From Nephromyces sp. MM_2019 (taxonomy: Eukaryota > Apicomplexa > Aconoidasida > Nephromycida): a DNA stretch of 64,000 nt. Where the stretch lies: the NCBI GenBank assembly GCA_015657535.1, contig JADHZB010001753.1, forward strand, positions 9,874 to 73,873, given 5' to 3'. A program made the position numbers and the translations under genes. Positions 41,110-53,781 of this stretch are shown piece after piece; the first letter of the stretch is position 1; each line of letters opens with the position of its first letter. The notes beneath the pieces were generated by a model. That model ran no database searches and had not been told where the DNA came from. It worked only from the letters and a program-made list of their open reading frames with translations.

Positions 41110-42605
41110 TTTTTATGCCTAATATCCCTTACGAATACCCACGGGTATGCTGGCAAACTCTTACAGGGCAAATGAGGAAATGCTGTAGTGCTTCCCTACA
41201 TTTTTCTTGTCACTAGCAAACCAATTTTTTACCGTCAGTAGATATAACCCGGGAAGGAATTAGAATCTGTAATACAATACATTAAAAGGAAACTACAGTA
41301 TTAGCACAAGGGATATTAGCAATTTGTATTATATCGACAGAAACTCGTAATTATTGGCACTTCTTTAGACCGAGCTTCAATAGTACTATTTCTAACGTCG
41401 CACAACTCTTGCAATCGCCTAATAGTCCAATACCTTCACAATGGAAATGTATTAGCTCTTAAGATATTAACACTGTTCAACGGGTTAACTTTGTATACAG
41501 CCCCCTATTGTATTCATCAAGCGCTGCCACAGATTGAGCTTGTTGCCTCACAGAAACTAAAACTTTTTTTCAGCCATCCTACGGCTTGGTTCGTACGATA
41601 TGATAGTTAGGCTATACTACTTCGCTTCAGCTGGCACTGGCACCCCTATGAATACGATTTTCTTCATGCCAATGTTGCCTTCATAGTATTAATGCGTTGA
41701 GACTATGATATTAACGAGCAAGATAACGTGGAAATTCGTTGAAAGTGATCTCGAATTGTCAGAGGATTCGTCTTTAAAACACGATTTTCATCGAGCACGT
41801 GATTGGTACACGGTTAGCCGCGACAACTTAACTCAGCCTACGGCCTATTATTGAGGCGCAGCCCTATGACTCAGGCCGCACTTTCGACTAGGCCCCATAC
41901 TACGGGTTCTTAGACTCTATGTTTCCGCGCGCTTTGAACAGCTGCGAGGCCCGGAGTTTTCCTCATCTCCCTTCCGTGCTATCTAGCTAGCTTCAAACAT
42001 AAGTGGGAATGAACCATCTCCCTTAACGCTTTAAATGCAGCATGAAACCGGGAACGCAACGCGGGATATAGTTTTGATGAGATTAAAATGGCTTCTTTAT
42101 GCGGTTGCGCGGTGTGCATACGGAACTAAACTCTTGGACAGAGCGCACATCTCCTGTGCTGCCCTTAATTTAATATGATCATGAGATCCACTGCAATGTC
42201 GCTACTTTACAATAAATTCATTATTTTGTGAAGAAATATTGATGCATTTCAACCACGTATATGCTTTCAGACGGAAATCTGCACGGTTAACTCCATGGTT
42301 ACTCTTATGAGTAGTGCACCCTATTCCAGCGCAGAGTAACGAGTTCAGTCTAATGATTACTTAAAGAAGCTGTATTGAATATACACAAGGACTGCAAACA
42401 CATGTCTGGACGTAGTATCCCGGTTAAAAGAATACACGTTCAATGAAAAGTAGCTTAATCCCCATTCCCTGATATGGATCGGATGGCTAGTTGCTTCAAA
42501 TTCAGCCGTTGAGACGCCATTTTCATACCAATATATTTCAAATCGTATCGGCGAATTCTATTACATTCACATCCCAGCAAAGATCACAGGAAAATTCTTA
42601 GCGAA
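41110..42605. other. Intergenic spacer between divergent genes
   Basis: This stretch separates the starts of the minus-strand SET gene and the plus-strand secreted-protein gene, so it should hold both promoters. Stops are frequent in all frames. No recognisable element was found. Confidence 0.6.
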
Positions 42606-43625
42606 ATGCAAACTTCCAGCAAGGTAGGCGTTCTCACATGGATCACGCTCAGCTTTTTTCTCCTGGGTCCTGGCCATCCTGCCTCTGTGGTCGCCCAGCC
42701 TGCTGGGGCCAAAAGCATAAAGCCCACTTATCCTAACGCCTCCTTGGTAGCTAACGAGGTAAGCGAGGCAACGAGCTCATTAGCATACTCACGTAGCCAG
42801 CGAAAAGAACCTTCGGTTGTAGCACTCTCCAGCAGCGATGCAAATGAAGATAAAGCAGGTAGTAACGGCGTTCTCACTCAAGCAATCAACGGATCTGAAA
42901 AGAGGCAATTTTCCGATATGAAAACCCTGTCCAGCTCATCAAAAAATAACGGTTATGCCGCTGAACGTGAAAGAAACACCTTGACTCAGTTCTCCCCTTC
43001 TATTTCAGCTGCTAGAGGCTATCGTTTCTTTTTGGAGAAACATTCAAAAGGAAGTAGCGATGAAATGAAAGATGATAAAACTACTGATAGCAGTCTCAAT
43101 CAGGTAGATGACGAATTTGATATGGAGCCTGCTGGCGAGCATGATGAAATTGAAGATTCAAAGGAAAAAAGCAACGAAAAAGTGGCAAAAAAAGAGAGAC
43201 TAAAAGTTGCAGAAGAGAAGGAAAGCCCTGCTGAGGAAGAAAAAAAAGGTCGATCCAAGACAGAAATTGCGAAGACTGCGGGAAAGAAAGTCATCAATGC
43301 GCTTAGTAACGCGAAGGACCGCTTCTCGCTAGATTCCATCTCAAAAGCGGTCTCTCGCAGCGCAGGTGAAATTGGCAAAGCTGCGAAGGCTGTCGATGAC
43401 ACTAACAAGAGTGTTTCACAGGTACGAAAAAACGCGACCACACTTAAAAATTCAATTAATGAAACCGCAGCAATTTTGTCGGGGAAGGAGTATAGTAGTA
43501 AAGGGAAATTAAACGGTTTGGAAGACATCATAGAGGAAAAAATAACCTCAGGAGATGGCCTTCAGGTGAAGCCTTTCTTAGGCGGCATCATAGCAGTAGG
43601 TATTCTTTTCTATTTCTTGTTATAG
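42606..43625 (+). CDS. Secreted protein, possible GPI-anchored or tail-anchored surface protein
   Basis: A single-exon frame of 339 residues with its own ATG. Residues 1-31 form a signal peptide: a hydrophobic core (VGVLTWITLSFFLLGPG) ending near SVVAQ. The middle is hydrophilic and rich in Ser, Lys and Glu, with an acidic/basic block around residues 145-215. A predicted helical segment rich in Ala, Lys and Ser spans roughly 215-300 (SISKAVSRSAGEIGKAAKAV). The C-terminus is a hydrophobic stretch (GGIIAVGILFYFLL) directly before the stop, preceded by small residues (SGDG) and a short spacer, which is the layout of a GPI-attachment signal; a membrane-spanning tail is the alternative. No family recognised. 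The PIG-T gene in this window shows the organism makes GPI anchors. Confidence 0.75.
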   Translation: MQTSSKVGVLTWITLSFFLLGPGHPASVVAQPAGAKSIKPTYPNASLVANEVSEATSSLAYSRSQRKEPSVVALSSSDANEDKAGSNGVLTQAINGSEKRQFSDMKTLSSSSKNNGYAAERERNTLTQFSPSISAARGYRFFLEKHSKGSSDEMKDDKTTDSSLNQVDDEFDMEPAGEHDEIEDSKEKSNEKVAKKERLKVAEEKESPAEEEKKGRSKTEIAKTAGKKVINALSNAKDRFSLDSISKAVSRSAGEIGKAAKAVDDTNKSVSQVRKNATTLKNSINETAAILSGKEYSSKGKLNGLEDIIEEKITSGDGLQVKPFLGGIIAVGILFYFLL

Positions 43626-45230
43626 CCGGTTGCCTAGTATTCTTGAAGGGATTACAAATTCCGGGGCTTAGCTCTGGCCACCAGCATATTGCCATCGATA
43701 AGATGGCCACCAGCTGATAACAATTTGGCAGCGGAGAATCAGGTTTCTCTGTTCAGTGGGGCAGCATGAATATGTCGCCAACAAAGAAGGATGAGCTCGC
43801 GCTATTCCATTCAGTATCCCTAAGTATGATTGCACATATTCATCGCAGCGTCTTATAGGGGGGTGAGACCCCGGCAAGAGATTGCCCCGCCGAAGACGAG
43901 TAGTCATTTTTGGAAAGGGCATGATAATTGAAAGAAAAAATCAAAGTACTTGCAAAATTTCAGGTGCGAATTCCAGAAATGGAAATTCTCATATTCGATA
44001 AATATCCACCCTCCATCTATGGGGCGGTTACAGAAACGTCTGCTCCTATTCCCCCACCATTCCGAGCCACTAATTAGATAAAGCAGCAGTGACTAAAAGA
44101 AATATCTAAAGGGACCAATCTGCGGATACATTGCTCATAAAGACTGCATTCCTCAAACCAGTTGGTTGAGTTTTGTGATTACGCTGAATTGAAAAGTGAT
44201 CTCTGGTGACGCCACAGTTTTGAGACCACTAATCATATAGAGTGAAATTAGTCCTTGACACGAATGGCTCTCCCCACTATTTCGAAATGGTATGCTGTGA
44301 AGTCAGAGTAAAGCCGCCTACGTTATATGAATGAGTCATTGTTTTACTCGATAAGCCTATAAGTATAAGCAAATAAATTTGAAGCTACTTTGCATTTGCT
44401 GTATGTGCAACACTCTAAGTAGAAGAGTAAGCATCACGGTGTAGGGCGAATTTGAAGGATGTCACAATCTAAGTCCGCAGCTAAAGCTATACTCATGATA
44501 TCCTGGGTAAACTTTTTTTATTAATCCTAGATGAAATTTGTTTCAGATTTGACTATATATATGCAGAGAAGCACTAGGTAATCCGCTATAGAGCAACCCC
44601 TTGGCGTAAGTCCACGAATTTTTTCCACTAATTGCTAGATTTGTTATTGCCTGGTATCACTCTTGCTCCATAAGGTAGCCTGTGACAACCCGGGAAGAGG
44701 ATAGAAGGAATGCCCATTGGCTGTAATGCGAATGGCCACAAACGAAATTCTAACGAACTTTAATTGGTAAAAACCCTATATTACTTGCATGTGATATAAC
44801 AAGACTCCGGCATATTAGCGGGAGTACTTACAAGTTTTTGTGGTATTCACACCTAGTGAAGCTGCATGAAATTTATGCAAGAAGTTGTGGTGATGTCATC
44901 TTGTTGAAGCTGCCTGCAAGTCAGAGTCTCACACAGAAATTCATAGCTAATCATCGAAGCATTATCTCATAAATTATGAGAAGCATAGCTGTGCAGGTAT
45001 AAATTTTACTTTGAAGCGTTTCTGGTAAAGGTGCTAAGTTATATTGGGTTATAAGGAATCGATTCTAAACGGTACAATGAAAAATTCTTGCCACATTCGT
45101 CAAAAAATAAAATTCAGCGTAATAACTGCGTCATACTCTGTAAGCAGGTGAATATTAAAAAAGCAATTTTTTAGCGATGTTTCCGGGATAAAAGTACAAT
45201 TTACCGCTTGTACTTAACTACAAGGAAGTT
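43626..45230. other. Intergenic spacer between convergent genes
   Basis: This lies between the 3' ends of the secreted-protein gene and the DNAAF5-like gene. Only short unsupported frames (for example minus 43668-43922) were seen, with no RNA gene or repeat. Confidence 0.6.
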
Positions 45231-48200
45231 TTATGAAAAGGTTTTTGAAACTTTCTTAAATATATTCCAAGCTTTAGCTGCCTCTTTCCGCACCACTTCT
45301 GAGTCATCGTCTAGTAGTACTGACAAAATTACATTTGCATTCTTTATGAACAGTGAATTCTTCTTTCTTCGATTCTGAAAAAAGAGACGACAAAAGTAAT
45401 ACACGGCTTTAAAAAAAAATACCCCGCTTATTCGCACATTTTTAAACTTGAAAAAAAATCCAGACACAACAAAATTACCTTAAAAGAATATCAAGTTCAT
45501 CTATTGAATAGCTTTAATTGTAAAAAAGGGGGATTAGTCCTACTAAGGGTAATACATCGAAAAAAACAAGGAATACTTTTGCGGCGCCAATTAAAAAACT
45601 CAGATAACAGCTAGTACCTTAAAGAAGAAAACGAAAATCTTCAAGTTTCAATGGACTACTGCCTTCAAAATATTTACATAGATATAAGGCGGTAAACAAC
45701 TGGTACTTCGCAAGAAAATATCGTAAGTGCGGGAACAAAAGCCAAATATGCCATTCGCGTACGTAAGAAGAAATAAGAGCTACTACTCAATGCCAGTGAC
45801 AAATTGTAGCAGGGTACGCGGGATTTTATGCTCCAGAATACTCGGGATTTCCACTACCTGCATAAAAAGAAGCGACCGAAATATCAGTTCGCAAGCGGTA
45901 GCTCGGTTTGTCTCCTCCGAATCATCCTTTGATGCTATCTTGACGGCGTCGATATACATTGGACATTTTAGTAGTTCTTCAAAATTGTCGCAGGCCTTGC
46001 AACACCCATCTTGGCAAAAACCTAAACTGCTCTGTGCGCATCCGTTCAAGCATACTACCTTCAGACCTTCCATGAGTTTCAGGAGACAATTGAATGAAGC
46101 CAACCTCAGCTGGGCGTTGGCCTCCCCGGGTAGCCAGCAATAATTTGGAGTTATTATTTCATCGATAGCTTGAAAAACGCCTTCCCTGTAACGAATAACC
46201 GGCACACACACTCCCCTATTGAGTATACGCTAGCCATTATATAACACGCATAATGTCATGCGGATCATGAAGTAGAGAATTTCTTTATTCTTTCGAGGCG
46301 ATTTGATATGAGCAACATAAGCAAAATATTCCTAGAACAATGGAGTAGTTGAAATGTAATTGAACCTGCGTAACACCGCTGGGTGATTGCTCCATATGCA
46401 TTGCAAAAGCTGCAGGGCAGCAGCCCTCGATACTACGCATGAGGTAGAAGCCTTACTCCGGGACGAAAGCAATGCTATGAGACGTTCGTAATTGGTTTGC
46501 ACGCTGAAAGTATCACAACACGCTATCAGAACTTCCATTATCTGGTAAAAGCGTAGTGCTGATATATTAAAGGGTGCATGCGCTGTTGACTCAGAACTGG
46601 GGCAGTCAATGTCGGAACAGCCCAGGAAGTAATTCATGGTGGCGCAGTAGATAGAGTTTTCTGGTAATCCAGCTCTTTGCTCCAGCGTCTGCACCTGTTA
46701 GTCAGCATGCTTGGAATCACAGTGTCTCAATGGCTACTATATAATGAAGGTGTCGAAAAAATTCTACGCATGGGATACCATTGATCAGCTATTGAGTTAA
46801 TACGCAGAACTTAAAGCCAGATATATTCCCCTTGGTTCTTGATAACCTAGGGAGTCACAGATACGTCATCAGACAGCCCAGAGCCAGACATTGGAGCAGC
46901 TACAATTGAAAGTACATCGTAACAAACTGCATTAACTGATTTTGTTTCTCAAGCGATTCGATCAGATTTATCCTTTATGAAAATTTTTTCCCTAAAAAAG
47001 ACCGTACTGCTTATAATGCTTCAGGACATTTGCGGCACGCACCATGATTTTTGCTTTATATACCATGCAGGTTCACGGCGTAGAGCATCTGCCAACTATT
47101 CTTATTGTAAACATGCTTACTATTTGTCTTATGAGAGCAAGGCCTTGGGAATTTCTTGAAAGTGGTAGAAGTGCATATATCAAGAATGTTTGAGCGCTTA
47201 AAGTAGCGGAACAAGCCTTTTCGCACATAACTTTAACTGCTACAAGCAATGGCAAACAAAGGCAAGTGGGGATGGTATCTGATAGTGCCAAAATCAATTG
47301 AGCGGCTATTTTTACACATTTTGTGTTAAAAATCCATGTGCGATTTTTTTCGATGAGCTGCTGAGTTGTTGTGGGTTCCAGGAAGCGTAGTATCCCGCAG
47401 ACCTCCTCTAGCTGAAATTCTCTTCCTGTCAAAGAATCTTGCTCAGTGGTCAGGATTAATGAGCTCATAGCGGCTGCCACAACCGATGCTTTCCCAGAAT
47501 TAAAGCCTTTTAATTTAGAGAAATCCTCAAGTGCCTATTAACATTTAGAACGGAGGTTTTCTGCACAAAAGAATAGCAAGATGCTTGACATAGAATAACG
47601 TACGAACAAGCAATCGCAGCTAAACATAGTGATAAAAAATATGGCTGCGTACAAAAAATTATCTCGAGAAAGTAACAAAAAAGGAGTAAAGCATACTATA
47701 AGATAATGTAGACATGTAAGACGAGACGAAAATCAAAGTAGCTAGATAAGAAGATAGATAAGCTGTCCTTTCTTGTAACAATGTTTACATAAATCAACAG
47801 CATACCGACTTACCACTTCCCCGGCATTTAGTAATCTCAGATTGCTCTCAAGGATGCAGGCGCTTTTATCGTAGGTGCCAAGTATACCAAATAATAGGGG
47901 TAACCAAGTTGAGGGTCTAATAAGGTGGCCCATTATTTTTATACAGTCATCTAGCGCTAAGATGTATTCGGCTTCAATGTGCTTCCTTGTACTGAAGGAC
48001 TCGGTGTGGCTATACGATGCGTAGCGCGCGCTTTCAATTTGACTGTCGATACTTGTAAACGTAAGCTCAGCATTAAATTTCGTATATAGAAACAATATGT
48101 ACAGCAGTAGTAACTCACCCTCCCTTGCAGTTAGCTCCCTATATAATATAAGCAGTTGAAGTAGTAGTTTAGCAGCCCGCAGTCTTACACTAGCATCCCA

Positions 48201-50983
48201 AGAAATTAAATCCATTTTTATCTGAGAAAAAAAATTCAGAAAGAAGTGATACCATGGAAATGAACGAAGTAATACTGAGGCCACTAATATTTATTCAACC
48301 TTGCAACGACCAAACGGACCTGGTAAATGACGTAGTCAATGCTAACTCCCAGTACATTCATAATAGTATATAATGTGTGGATCCCTGCAGACACCGAATA
48401 GACAAGAATTGCGTTATTAAAAAAAATCGCATCAAGTAAATCCAAAAAAATAACAGGAAACCTAATCGCTCTAAATTTCAACGCAACAAAAAATGCAAGC
48501 AATTTTTTGGCTTCCGTTGAGCTCACAATTTTTATTCTTACTGGATTCCTTGAAAGCCCTCTTCTGGGGATCGTCGACTTCGGAAAGTTCTATTTGCTTG
48601 AAGCTCGACTTGGGGTACTGTTCTGTTGAGGCTTCTAAACTCTATTTATGAATCAAAAAATCAATTTTATACTCTATTTTTCGCTGGGAAAATGGTGGTA
48701 ACCCCTAAGTTCAGAGTTTAAATACGGCTTCAGAGATTCAGATTAATAAGGGCGTAAACTACTTACCAACAAAATATTAAATGCTATAAAACCTTCTTCC
48801 TCTGAATTGGCAGCCACTAATAAAAGAAGATACTTTAGATAATCTTTTTGTTTCTCCAGACCTTGTTTCTTTTTGATGGAACCCTGTAACATTTTTTCAA
48901 TTGCTTCCAGCGCTGCAAATCTATACGAATATTTTTAGAAATCGGCACAAAGGTACGGCAAATCAATTTTATCCAAATTTTTTACAAAATTTGACTGCAG
49001 GAATCAAAGCGATAATCAGTGCCCAGAAATTACCCACAGAAAGCTATCTAAAAAATTCCTGAGATACTTTCGTACTTCAGCTTCAGTTTAATTTACCTAT
49101 GTTACCTAGACTTTCACACCTTGTCCCTAGTATTATTTTATTTTTGCTCACTTTTTTTTGCTTCCCTTCGTAAATTTTAAGTATGCAGCGTGATAATTAA
49201 TTCGTGCATTACCGAAGACCTAAGGCAACTAAAATGCCTAACTAATATCGTAAAAAATCTCACGGCTTTTATTTAATTTGACATCTTTTATATGGTTATT
49301 GTCACGCCTTGATATAGTCTCAAGCGCTTTCTTTTAATTTTTATATATTGTTCCACTTTAATTTAAATTTCAAGCGCTTTTAGAAAGCTCTTTTACTACC
49401 ATTAATAACTCGTTCCATCACTACGTTACTGGTTACTTTAGTTCTTTATGTATGAATGCATTTTACGAGTTCAATTTCACTAAACCTTGACCCTACTTTT
49501 CCAAGTTTCATGCACTCCTTTTTTTCTTTTTACCTCACTTGCTTGCTTTCGTCATATATGAGTACTTTGAAGGCGCATATAACCGGCTCCATCACCTCCC
49601 AGCATCCAAAGTCAAATTCAGGAGTTAGAGAGGTTGCCGCCCGAATCATTTGCTATGAATGGTAAAAAAAGTAGCTTCCAGATAAATCAGAATTTTCAAC
49701 CAAATAACTAGTGATATTCTCTTTTACCGAGTAAGGTACATGCAGTGTAAAAATAATTCAAATTATCTTACCTTGCGAACCCGTTGTTGGGAATGGTTAA
49801 AATTGTGCGCCATTATGCTAAGAGCGACTTCGGCGCTGCGAAGCTGTTTGTAACATAAGAAAACTACCATTGACTTGACCAACGGGTTTTCGCTTAGTAT
49901 TAACATCTTGATACCCAGATGCCTGTATTTACATATTGAAAGACTTACCAACCTGCATGCAAAATCTATTAAGTCCCTTGACTCGAAGGTTCCCGAACGA
50001 TTCAACAAGTTTGCATCCTTCCAACTTCAATTCCGGAGTATATTCTGACATCGAGAAACTTGCCACATCCAGACAGCTATTTAGAAACATATCCACAAAA
50101 TCTGCTTCATTTTTACTAGCGAGTATTCCTTTAAGTATATGTGGCTCCTGAAGCTGAAAATTTTCGCTAGCCGTATTAGATTTCACACTTAGCGTTGCTG
50201 GTAGAAGACTCATCATCTCTCTTGTAAGCCTTGCTAATAAGATTTTAATTGTCTCCGATTCTTTGTGAAACTCCACGGTAGCTACAGCTTTTAAAACGGG
50301 CCAAAAGCTCATCACTGAGAAAGGACAACGGAGAATTCAATAACCAGTAAAGAATTTGTGTGCGCGAATTCTATGCAAGCCTTATAATTTCATTCAGCTT
50401 GAGTCAGCTTAACTTCGTATCGAAAATTCTTCAGGATAACACTAGACAGGTTTGTGAGCATTCACAAGTCATCATCAAGTACTTACCGAAGACACTTGGC
50501 AAGACTTCATCGTGAGAGAATCTTTGCTCAACCCCATTGCAGCCTTGGATGCAAAAGATGGTTATGTCAAGTATGTTTTCTTTGAGCTTTTCTATCAAGC
50601 CTGTAAAGGCATAAGTAGTAAGACACCCAGCGGCTGCAATACACACTGCCTCGACTCCTAGCCCTAAGGAGAGCGCGGCGACCCGCCTGAAGGAACCGCC
50701 TATGCTCAGATACTCCTTGACCTGCATAATACGCGAAGCAACGCCGATAATACGATGCCCACGTCTTGATCCATGACTACAAAGTCGCATTGTTTACAAA
50801 TTTTATCATTACCTCTTGAAGTAGCCATCTAAGCAGTGATTCCAAAGATTTTTGCAGTCTCAAAACACTAGCACAACTTAACTGGTAAACTATACGAAAA
50901 ATTAAACTTGTCAACCGAAATAGCCTATATCCAGATAAGCGAGAAGAGTCCAAGGAGTACGGATGACTTTGCACATCTACCAT
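45231..50983 (-). CDS. DNAAF5: HEAT-repeat protein resembling dynein axonemal assembly factor 5 (HEATR2)
   Basis: Exons, 5' to 3' on the minus strand: 50813-50983, 50487-50721, 49953-50314, 49772-49843, 49539-49652, then an unresolved gap (one or more small exons between 48.92 and 49.54 kb), 48767-48920, 48542-48641, 48320-48384, 47814-48221, 47121-47534, 46366-46694, 45801-46215 and 45231-45374 (stop TAA). Apart from the gap, every junction agrees in phase. The product is about 1,000 residues against 855 in human. Diagnostic pieces, in family order: LKLEGCKLVESF followed by FCMQLRSAEVAL and NHSQQRVRKQMIRAATSL; later ASVRLRAAKLLLQLLILYRE; and the last exon ILSVLLDDDSEVVRKEAAKA. It ends shortly after that repeat, earlier than human. 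DNAAF5 pre-assembles dynein arms in the cytoplasm. The 49953 donor (CAG|GTTGGT) is chosen for phase; GTAAGT lies five bases on. Confidence 0.78.
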
Positions 50984-53775
50984 GATGCAAGTCCTCTAAT
51001 AACTTTATCATCAACAAAAGATCGTTATCAGCGCTGCACAGAATGGTACATCGAAAATGAGGATACAAAGCTTTGTCTGAAAATTTTTCTCCACAAAATG
51101 ATCTTTGACCCTATTATGTACCTCCTGGCTAGTGGCTACCACTGGCTTGCATATTTATAGTCTCTCGGACACAAGTTTAGATAGGAAGAGGAGTGTCCAC
51201 AATGTAAGAGATGTTACAGCATGGAAGAATAACGTCAGGGTACCGCATTGATTGCATTAACAGCATACCTTAATATCCCGTTTAAAAACTTAGAAGAAAA
51301 ATGACAACTTGATGCCAATACATAATTCACGTATTTAACCGCGGCATCTAGATATTAGTTTGGGCAAGTAGCTCGAGTACTTTAGATTTAATTGTGCTCG
51401 CAGAGCAATAATATTTAGATGGAAAAAGCGATTTCCCCAAGCCGCTGCTCTAACAGAATTGACCAATTTCTATCCATGCATAAGGTAAAATTTTACCATT
51501 ACATATATGGTAGAAGTTACAAAAGAGTTGCAATGCAAATTCAATTCAACAATAGAATCCATAAAGTTTCGGAAGCAAATAACAGGTGAAATATGCCTTC
51601 AAGGGGTGTTATTAGACAATACACTAAATCCTTACCGTAAAGCCATTCAGTACAGCAGAATAAAGAATATACTTCAGGGGTAACCACGAAAATAGATTAG
51701 TAAATTTTGAGCACTACTATCCGCTCCATATGTAAAGACACTTGAGAATAAACAATGTCGAGCTATGCTAGAAATCTCGTACATGACTTGTAAATAAAAG
51801 AAGTAAAAAAGCATATTTATTGTCCATCGCTGGATAACATGACACTATAATGTGAGGGCATACACCTCAACTTAAGCTTTTACTACCCAAATATTTCATA
51901 AATTATGATTACACGCACATGGATAGGAAACTCAGTGATCTAGTGCTAGCGTTCGACGAGAAAAAATTATTAATAGCTTGCCATGAATATTGAAACTCAA
52001 TTGATGCCCTCTGTGAAACTTCCCCAAAAAGCATCGTATGATCTCGTGTCGATGGTAACGCACGAAAAAAAAATGGGAATGAAGGTAACAAAGTTTTTGA
52101 CACCTTTGAGCACGAAAGAATTTCAGCGAAGTTGACAGCTTGAGTATCTTCGCAGTTCCTGGTTATGAATGTCCCGGATAACGATAAATCTGCAGCATGA
52201 AGTGACTTTGAATGTGACCAATTTGAAGGGGTTCCGCTTATTATTAAAGCTAAAAAGTAATCTGCAGCTCTGTTTTGAAGTATACCAATAATAGATGTTA
52301 CAAATGAACAATGACACTAGGCTTCTAACAAAATCTTTTCCGTTGTAAAAGCTACTTTTAAATGTAGCTTCATTATTAACTTTACGTGCCAAGGATATAA
52401 CAGATGTTACTGTATACCAGATTGGCGGTATTGACATATGTAACTTATCATCCACCAAGGATGCTGTCTTCTCTACGAGAAGCTTTTCAAATTAGAGGAA
52501 GACACCATTTTTTTATCTCTATTTTTGCAGTAAGCCTCTACAGCTTACAGATAATCACTACATCCAATGATTATGCTTCCTAATAAGATTAGAAAAAGCC
52601 TAACAATTTGAATTGATGCATCTTTCAGTTCTTTTCATTGAACCAAAAGGTCTTATGTGATTATTCGCCGGTTAGCCAGAATTTTCGCGGAGCAATGATG
52701 AAGCAGCCATCACAGGGGTGTCAAAAAAAAAAGTGCTTATTTCTGGTACTTTTTTTATCCCTAAGTTTCATGGATAAACTGTGGGATTGCGGATATGTAA
52801 CGAGACAAAATTCTTCACGGCCAGCGACAGCACTAGCACATTAGCGTACCAACGCTTTGCTAGCGTCCCTTAGGCGGCATTTTTCACGCTGAAGGCTATG
52901 AAAAAACCAATGGTTTCCGTGGAATATGTGCAGCACCAGGAAGCGAGTAAATTAACTTAGCACATGGTAACAGCACAAAAAAATATATACCTAGTGTGGG
53001 ATACATAGAATGGTATTTTTATAGATCTGGTTCAATTATGCGTACTCGAAGACGCGCAGGACATAGAAGAGAGTAGCTAACCTAGAGCTTCGTATTCCCT
53101 GTGTCTCCCTCAGCTCCACACGAAAGCAACACAGCGGCAGATAATGATGTATCCTATTTACACGACTTCGTATCACAATGTGATCTAAAGCACTAAAAAG
53201 TGCGGATTATAAAACGAGGCATTGTACTTGTTTATACAGTCTAGCGCTGTAGTTGATGCTTAAGAATTTGCAAGTGGTCCCAAAGATGAGGTTACATATA
53301 CGAATTGCGGCTCCATGCATTGCACTAGAAGCTACGCGACGCATGGACAGTGATACGGTGTCACGTAATGTGATATCTCCCGCGAAGTATCATCGCCATT
53401 TTACCTTGCGCATAATCTGCCAGGGTGGATGAGCAGGTCTTGTTTCGTGCTGACAGCACGGCCAACTTAACAGGCTAAATTTCAAGGCAGCCTTCTCAAA
53501 ACCTACCTGCGCAACTGAACGGCTCAAGGGACAAAAGTAAGCCAATTGTAACCTGGTGACTGTAGGGCAGCCTGGACGCCATATTCGCAGAGTACCATGG
53601 TTCACTAGAATTTCTTATCTTGGTAATTCGCCAATACATAGCTAATACGCGTAAATTCCGTATAAAGATGTTAGTGTGATGATGTAAATTTCACCCCTTC
53701 AAGTTGATATGCGGGCACATTTTGTGCCGGAAATGACCCTCTTCTTCTCTATCTGTTTATTTTGTTTTGCCTCAG
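50984..53775. other. No gene resolved
   Basis: AT-rich sequence. A minus-strand frame near 52.4 kb (SLVDDKLHMSIPPIWYTVTS) ends at a GTAAAG donor but cannot be linked to the DNAAF5-like gene. A strong pyrimidine tract and CAG at 53.73-53.775 kb mark the acceptor of the next plus-strand gene; its upstream, perhaps non-coding, exon was not found. Confidence 0.5.
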
Positions 53776-53781
53776 GTGAAA

